Shown here in pieces: positions 60,346 to 64,000 of a DNA stretch of 64,000 nt. Source of the DNA: Nocardiopsis quinghaiensis (GTDB lineage Bacteria; Actinomycetota; Actinomycetes; Streptosporangiales; Streptosporangiaceae); assembly GCF_008638365.1 (NCBI RefSeq), contig NZ_VWVU01000022.1, positions 1-64,000 of the forward strand. The letters are read 5' to 3'. How positions within the stretch are numbered: position 1 is the stretch's first letter; each line of letters starts with the position of its first letter. A program made the position numbers and the translations under genes. Below the pieces are notes generated by a model. It made no database searches, was not told the DNA's origin, and saw nothing but the letters and a program-made list of their open reading frames with translations.

Positions 60346-61500
60346 GTGAAACTTCGAGTGGACCGCGACGCGTTCGCCGAGGCGGTCGCCTGGACGGCCC
60401 GGGCCCTGCCCAACCGGCCCGCCGTCCCGGTACTCGCGGGGATCCGCCTGGAGCTCTCCGCCGACGGCTCCTCCCTGCACCTGTCCGGGTTCGACTACGA
60501 GGTCTCCACCCGCGCATCGGTGGAGGTCCTCTCCGAGGATTCCGGCTCCGCCCTCGTGCCCGGCCGCCTCCTGGCCGAGATCGTGCGCAACCTGCCGTCC
60601 GGATCGGTGCACATCGACACCGACGGCTCCAGGCTGCTGGTCTCCGGGGGCGCTGCGCGCTTCACCCTCATCACCATGCCGCTGGAGGACTACCCCACCC
60701 TGCCCGGCATGCCCGGCCGCATCGGCTCGGTGTCCGCTGACGCCTTCGCCGCCGCCGTGCGCCAGGTGGCTCCGGCCGCCAGCCGCGACGACACCCTGCC
60801 CATGCTCACCGGAGCCTGCCTCGACTTCACCGGCGACACCCTGAAGGTGGTCGCCACCGACCGCTACCGCATCGCCGTGCGCGAGCTGTGGTGGAGCCCC
60901 GAGGACCAGAACCTGGACGTGTCCGCCCTGGTGCCCGCGCGAACGCTCAGCGACACCGTGCGCGGTCTGCTCAGCCGCTCCAACGTGGACGTCGCCCTGT
61001 CCACGAGCAGCGTGGGCGAGGGCGGCAGCCTGTCCCCGGGCGAGGGCATGATCGGCTTCGAGAACGGAGAGCGCCGCACCACCACCCGGCTGATCGACAG
61101 CGAGTTCGTCAAGTACGCCGCCTGGTTCCCCAAGGAGTTCTCCGCTCGCGCCGAGGTGGCCGTGGCGCCGCTGATGGAGGCGGTCAAGCGCGTGGCGCTG
61201 GTCGCCGACCGCAACACTCCGCTGCGGCTGGCCTTCTCCGGGAACGAGGTCGTGCTGGAGGCGGGCTCGGGCGAGGACGCCCAGGCGATGGAGGCGATCG
61301 GGGTCGGCTACGAGGGCGACCCGATGCGGCTGGCCTTCCGCCCCGACTACCTCATGGACGGGCTGTCGGCGATGGAGAGCGACACCGCCCATCTCAACTT
61401 CACCGAGCCGACCAAACCCGCCGTATTCACCGACGTGCCGGCCAAGGAGGGCGAGGAGCCGTCCTTCCGCTACCTGGTCCAGCCGTTGCGGGTGTCCTGA
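60346..61500 (+). CDS. DNA polymerase III sliding clamp (DnaN paralogue)
   Basis: This 384-residue protein has three clamp domains: 'KLRVDRDAFAEAVAWTARALPNRPAVPVLAGI', 'GRLLAEIVRNLPSGSV', 'LPMLTGACLDFTGDTLKVVATDRYRIAVRE', and the C-terminal 'YLVQPLRVS' in place of the usual YLLMPVRL end. It is a full-length beta clamp. The locus lacks dnaA, recF and gyrB, so it is probably a second clamp like those in Streptomyces. GAGGAGG gives strong initiation at GTG 60346. DnaA boxes follow its stop. Divergence at the C-terminal hook may alter clamp-loader or partner binding. Confidence 0.92.
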   Translation: MKLRVDRDAFAEAVAWTARALPNRPAVPVLAGIRLELSADGSSLHLSGFDYEVSTRASVEVLSEDSGSALVPGRLLAEIVRNLPSGSVHIDTDGSRLLVSGGAARFTLITMPLEDYPTLPGMPGRIGSVSADAFAAAVRQVAPAASRDDTLPMLTGACLDFTGDTLKVVATDRYRIAVRELWWSPEDQNLDVSALVPARTLSDTVRGLLSRSNVDVALSTSSVGEGGSLSPGEGMIGFENGERRTTTRLIDSEFVKYAAWFPKEFSARAEVAVAPLMEAVKRVALVADRNTPLRLAFSGNEVVLEAGSGEDAQAMEAIGVGYEGDPMRLAFRPDYLMDGLSAMESDTAHLNFTEPTKPAVFTDVPAKEGEEPSFRYLVQPLRVS

Positions 61501-61538
61501 ACTGGGGTTTTGGTCCCTTTCTCTGCCGGACCGGTACC

Positions 61539-61696
61539 TTATCCACAGAGTTATCCACAGGAAGCCGATCTTCCTGTGGATAACCCGGGGTAACACCCTC
61601 GCGAAACAACCAAATCGCCCCCGCTGAACCCTCGCATTCTGGCCCTGACATGCGAAAACAGCCACGGGGGCGATTCTGTGCACAGCCTGTGGAAAA
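61539..61696. promoter_or_regulatory. DnaA-box cluster
   Basis: Two consensus boxes TTATCCACA (61539-61547, 61551-61559) are followed by the inverted TGTGGATAA (61575-61583) and a one-mismatch box TGTGGAAAA (61688-61696). Boxes 2 and 3 are arms of TTATCCACAGGAAG..CTTCCTGTGGATAA, a 14-bp inverted repeat. It lies between the convergent clamp gene and DUF2786 gene, so it is not an obvious promoter. Confidence 0.8.
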
Positions 61697-61720
61697 CTTT
61701 CCCGCCGAGCAGCGAAAGGG

Positions 61721-62548
61721 CTACTCGCCTTCGGTCAGTGTGGAGGAACCACCGCTGCTCACGGGAGTCTCCAAGCCAAGTTCGGCCTGACGCCCCCGCC
61801 GGTAGCCCGCCCGATATCCCGCCGGGCTGTGCGTGCGCTCGGGACGGTGCTTGCGCAGCTGCGGGAACTGCTTCTGGAACTCCTCGTTCACCCGGTGCAC
61901 GTCGTTCTGCAGCACCAGGTCCGCGCCGCGCGCGGAATCCACGCCCTCCACCGGGCCTCCGGCCTCGTCGGCCGTGGCCATCTCCTGCAGCCGCGCCCGG
62001 AAGTCGCGGATGCGCTCGGCCACCGCCCGCCCGTAGGCACGCACGAACGACCGGTAGTAGCGCTTGCGCTCGGTCTCCAGCTCCGAGCGCGTGTAGTTGC
62101 GCAGCTCCCGGATGTCGGTCACGTGTGAGGAACTCATGAACTTCGCCGACGCCTCCATCTGCATGGAGATCGACGGCAGCAGCATCCGCAGCGCTTCCAG
62201 CGCGTTCACCGTGCCCACCAGGATGATGACGCGCTCGGTGTTCTCCGAGGTGTTGCCCCGTACCGCTGACTGGCAGCCGTAGGCGGCGGCGATGTCGGCC
62301 AGCGCTCGGACCCGCGCCTTACCGTGGCCTCCCATCCCCGACACGGTGTAGTCCATGCGGCTGATCGCGTCCGGTTCCTCGCCCCTCTCAGCGCGGGCCT
62401 CGGCCTCAGCGATCGCGTGGCGGGTCATCAGCTCGGCGGCCTTGGCGGTGAACGCCTGGCTCTCGGCATCAGTAACCGCGGGGTCCTCCGCCATGCGGAG
62501 GAGCCCGCGGACCCGCTCGACCATCTTCTGACGAGCAGATTCAGTCAT
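61721..62548 (-). CDS. DUF2786 domain protein
   Basis: This 275-residue protein starts with the DUF2786 motif: 'MVERVRGLLRMAEDPAVTDAESQAFTAKAAELMTRHAIAEAEA'. A mixed alpha/beta middle ('ALADIAAAYGCQSAVRG', 'VIILVGTVNALEALRMLLPS') and a basic C-terminus (GYRAGYRRGRQAELG) follow. The family occurs widely in actinomycetes and phages, with unknown function. ATG 62548 (MTESARQKM) is chosen; the longer frame to 62605 lacks a good start context. Confidence 0.85.
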   Translation of the reverse strand: MTESARQKMVERVRGLLRMAEDPAVTDAESQAFTAKAAELMTRHAIAEAEARAERGEEPDAISRMDYTVSGMGGHGKARVRALADIAAAYGCQSAVRGNTSENTERVIILVGTVNALEALRMLLPSISMQMEASAKFMSSSHVTDIRELRNYTRSELETERKRYYRSFVRAYGRAVAERIRDFRARLQEMATADEAGGPVEGVDSARGADLVLQNDVHRVNEEFQKQFPQLRKHRPERTHSPAGYRAGYRRGRQAELGLETPVSSGGSSTLTEGE

Positions 62549-62610
62549 CGGCGCCCGGTTGCTCCCGTAGGTGAGTGTCTGGCTCCCGCCTTGGGCGGAA
62601 AACACCGAGC

Positions 62611-63030
62611 CTAGGCGTTCTTGTCCCCGACCACCATCGCGATGAGCCCCACGGTGATCCAGATCGCCGCCGCGACGAACAGTCCGCCGAAGATGCCGCC
62701 GATGATCGAACCCGTGAAGATGCTGACGAGGGCGTAGCCCGCACCGCCGACTCCGGCGGGTACGGCCGCGTACCGGAACGGGTAGGTGGCCGCGTAGCGC
62801 TTGCCCCGCCGGTCGGACTTCCTGCCCATCACGCCGCCCACTCCGCCGATCAGGGAGAAGAAGATCACCGCGGCGGTCAGCCCGGAGGCGATGGCACCGA
62901 GGCCGGCGCCCAGGTTGAGGAGGAAGAAGAGGGCCCCGCCGGCCGCGCCGCCCAGCACGGAGGTGGCCCAGGGCCAGATCATCGTCGCCGAGGCGACGGG
63001 AGTGAAGGCGTTACCGCGCTCCAGCGTCAT
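62611..63030 (-). CDS. Small membrane protein, unknown
   Basis: This 139-residue protein has about four Gly/Ala-rich membrane helices ('GGAAGGALFFLLNLGAGLGAIASGLTAAVIFFSLIGGVGGVMG' region and 'GIFGGLFVAAAIWITVGLIAMVVG'). Polar loop 'RKSDRRGKRYAATYPFRYAAV' separates the pairs. GGAGC lies eight bases before ATG 63030. It sits 62 bases upstream of the DUF2786 gene on the same strand. No family is recognised. Confidence 0.7.
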   Translation of the reverse strand: MTLERGNAFTPVASATMIWPWATSVLGGAAGGALFFLLNLGAGLGAIASGLTAAVIFFSLIGGVGGVMGRKSDRRGKRYAATYPFRYAAVPAGVGGAGYALVSIFTGSIIGGIFGGLFVAAAIWITVGLIAMVVGDKNA

Positions 63031-63036
63031 GTCCAC

Positions 63037-63353
63037 TGCTCCAGTCGAATAGCGTGACGACCGCTCTTCGCCGGGCGGTCCTCTCCAGCATGCAAGGTCG
63101 GGGCTTCGAGCACATCAGGGCACGTCCCTGACATTCCCCCTACTTGCGCGCAGTACCCCGACAACGTTCGAGACGGGCCCCCTGGTTCCCCTCGGGAACC
63201 TGGTTCGGGTTTCGGGCCGTGTATATGTCCTGTGTTCACATGTCCGATACGCACTGCTCGACCCGTACGCGGCCACTGCGCGCGTGCGTGCCCGCCGTGC
63301 ATGTGCCCGACGCGTGCGTGCGGGCCCCTGAGGGGGCCTGGGGAGCCCCGGGG
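63037..63353. other. Gene-free region
   Basis: No gene is seen. It contains a GGTTCCC..GGGAACC hairpin around 63184-63200 and a run of CGTGCGTG-type dinucleotide repeats at 63280-63325. The promoter of the small membrane gene should be at its left edge. Confidence 0.4.
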
Positions 63354-63866
63354 TCAGTCGGCGGAGGAGGCGCCCGGGTCGCCCGTCCTCCCCGCGGTAG
63401 CGGCGGCCAGGTCGGCGCACAGGTGCGGCCAGGCCGTGCGGAACGCGGGCAGCAGGGGAAGCGACTCGGCCGAGGCCAGCGGTACCCAGCGCACCTCCCG
63501 GCTCTCGGAGTTGCCGGGGCGGAACGGCGTCAGTTCCGGCAGCCGTGCCAGGAACGTGTCGTAGCGCCACACGCTCAGGTCCTGCTCGTGCACGCCCAGC
63601 AGGGTGTACTCGGCCAGGTCGCCGGCGACCTCCTCCCGGAACTCGCGCACGGCGGCCTCCAGGGGGGTCTCGTCCCGGTTCCGGGCGCCCCCGGGGATGC
63701 CCCAGGTGCCGCCCATGTGGGTCCATCCGGCCCGGTGCTGGAGCAGTACGTGGCCGTTCCCCGTCATGTCGGTGGCGTACAGCAGCAGACCGGCAGCCCC
63801 GTAGATCCCCCATCTGCGGGATCCGTCCGGCAGGCTCACCCAGCCGTTTCCGTCGCCGTCCAGCAT
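63354..63866 (-). CDS. NUDIX hydrolase
   Basis: This 170-residue protein has a full NUDIX box ('GGARNRDETPLEAAVREFREEVAGDL', with the REFREEVAG core coordinating Mg). An N-terminal 'SRRWGIYGAAGLLLYA' strand and 'GWTHMGGTWGIPGG' precede it. It hydrolyses nucleoside diphosphate derivatives; the substrate is unknown. I start at ATG 63866 (MLDGDGNGWVSLPDG). The frame stays open to 63992, so a longer N-terminus is possible. Confidence 0.88.
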   Translation of the reverse strand: MLDGDGNGWVSLPDGSRRWGIYGAAGLLLYATDMTGNGHVLLQHRAGWTHMGGTWGIPGGARNRDETPLEAAVREFREEVAGDLAEYTLLGVHEQDLSVWRYDTFLARLPELTPFRPGNSESREVRWVPLASAESLPLLPAFRTAWPHLCADLAAATAGRTGDPGASSAD

Positions 63867-64000
63867 CACGTCCTCCAACTCCGCGCCCTCCAGAACCGCC
63901 GGTGTCCGTGCACCCGGCCACTCCCTAGAACCTACGGCCCGTACCCGGATCTTCCACAGTCCTCGTACCGGTGTACGTGCTCGACCCCACACGGCGCCAC

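Noticed and set aside
60346-61720. Chromosomal oriC
   Set aside because: DnaA boxes and a clamp gene are present, but dnaA, recF and gyrB are absent. Only four boxes are visible, far fewer than in actinomycete oriC regions, and they lie between convergent genes.

Overview
The window is high-GC actinomycete chromosome, most like a Nocardiopsis/Streptosporangiales-type genome. GC-rich codon use, GTG/TTG starts, WhiB, CrgA, Bpa, DUF5753 and SSI-type proteins and a PknB/PASTA cell-wall cluster all point there. The genus is an inference. The left part matches the conserved neighbourhood downstream of gyrA in actinomycetes (DLW-39 protein, tRNA-Ala, CwsA-like protein, PpiA, rhomboid, crgA, pknB-pknA-pbpA-rodA-pstP-fhaB-fhaA, tRNA-Leu). 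oriC is therefore probably not far to the left.

Layout. 1-3.1 kb: 3' tip of a 5S rRNA with its terminator, two small minus-strand genes, an XRE/DUF5753 regulator, DLW-39 and tRNA-Ala(TGC). 3.3-8 kb: a three-palindrome operator-like array, a WblA/WhiB4-type regulator, a DUF1707/DUF4870 membrane protein, a CwsA-position membrane protein, cyclophilin and rhomboid. 8-17.7 kb: crgA and the tightly overlapped minus-strand Ser/Thr-kinase/peptidoglycan operon. 17.9-18.3 kb: tRNA-Leu(CAG) followed by a triplicated 87-bp terminator unit. 18.5-30.3 kb: one minus-strand glycoside catabolism operon (GH3 glycosidase, Gfo/Idh/MocA dehydrogenase, complete family-5 ABC importer, PmoA-like protein, cupin) preceded by GAAACTTTC-type operators. 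30.7-46.2 kb: TenA, an SSI-like lipoprotein, rhodanese, a PAS-GAF-PAS histidine kinase, an RsbW-like ATPase and BldG-like antagonist, GT2, DUF4446, pheA, serS, bpa, a quinone oxidoreductase, a MinD-like ATPase with a long disordered N-terminus, two universal stress proteins and a VOC protein.

47.0-60.1 kb is a complete actinomycete integrative and conjugative element (AICE). It is bounded by 40-bp direct repeats, one of which is the 3' end of an intact tRNA-Ser(TGA). The backbone runs GntR/KorSA-type repressor, Pra-like activator, FtsK-type Tra, RepSA-type initiator, Xis and tyrosine integrase. Three matching GntR operators and a pair of putative integrase arm sites are visible. Left of attL lie decayed pieces of a related element, so the same tRNA-Ser was probably used before. 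The element's left half carries AT-rich cargo unlike its surroundings: a PIN-nuclease-like gene and a convergent two-gene unit that looks like Kiwa anti-phage defence (4-TM KwaA plus DUF4868 KwaB). These follow an XRE/TPR regulator and a flavoprotein.

60.3-64 kb: a second DnaN-type sliding clamp with a cluster of near-perfect DnaA boxes at its 3' side, a DUF2786 protein, a small membrane protein and a NUDIX hydrolase. The best candidates for less-described biology are the AICE cargo (PIN-like gene + Kiwa-like pair + XRE/flavoprotein pair) and the DnaN-paralogue/DnaA-box locus.
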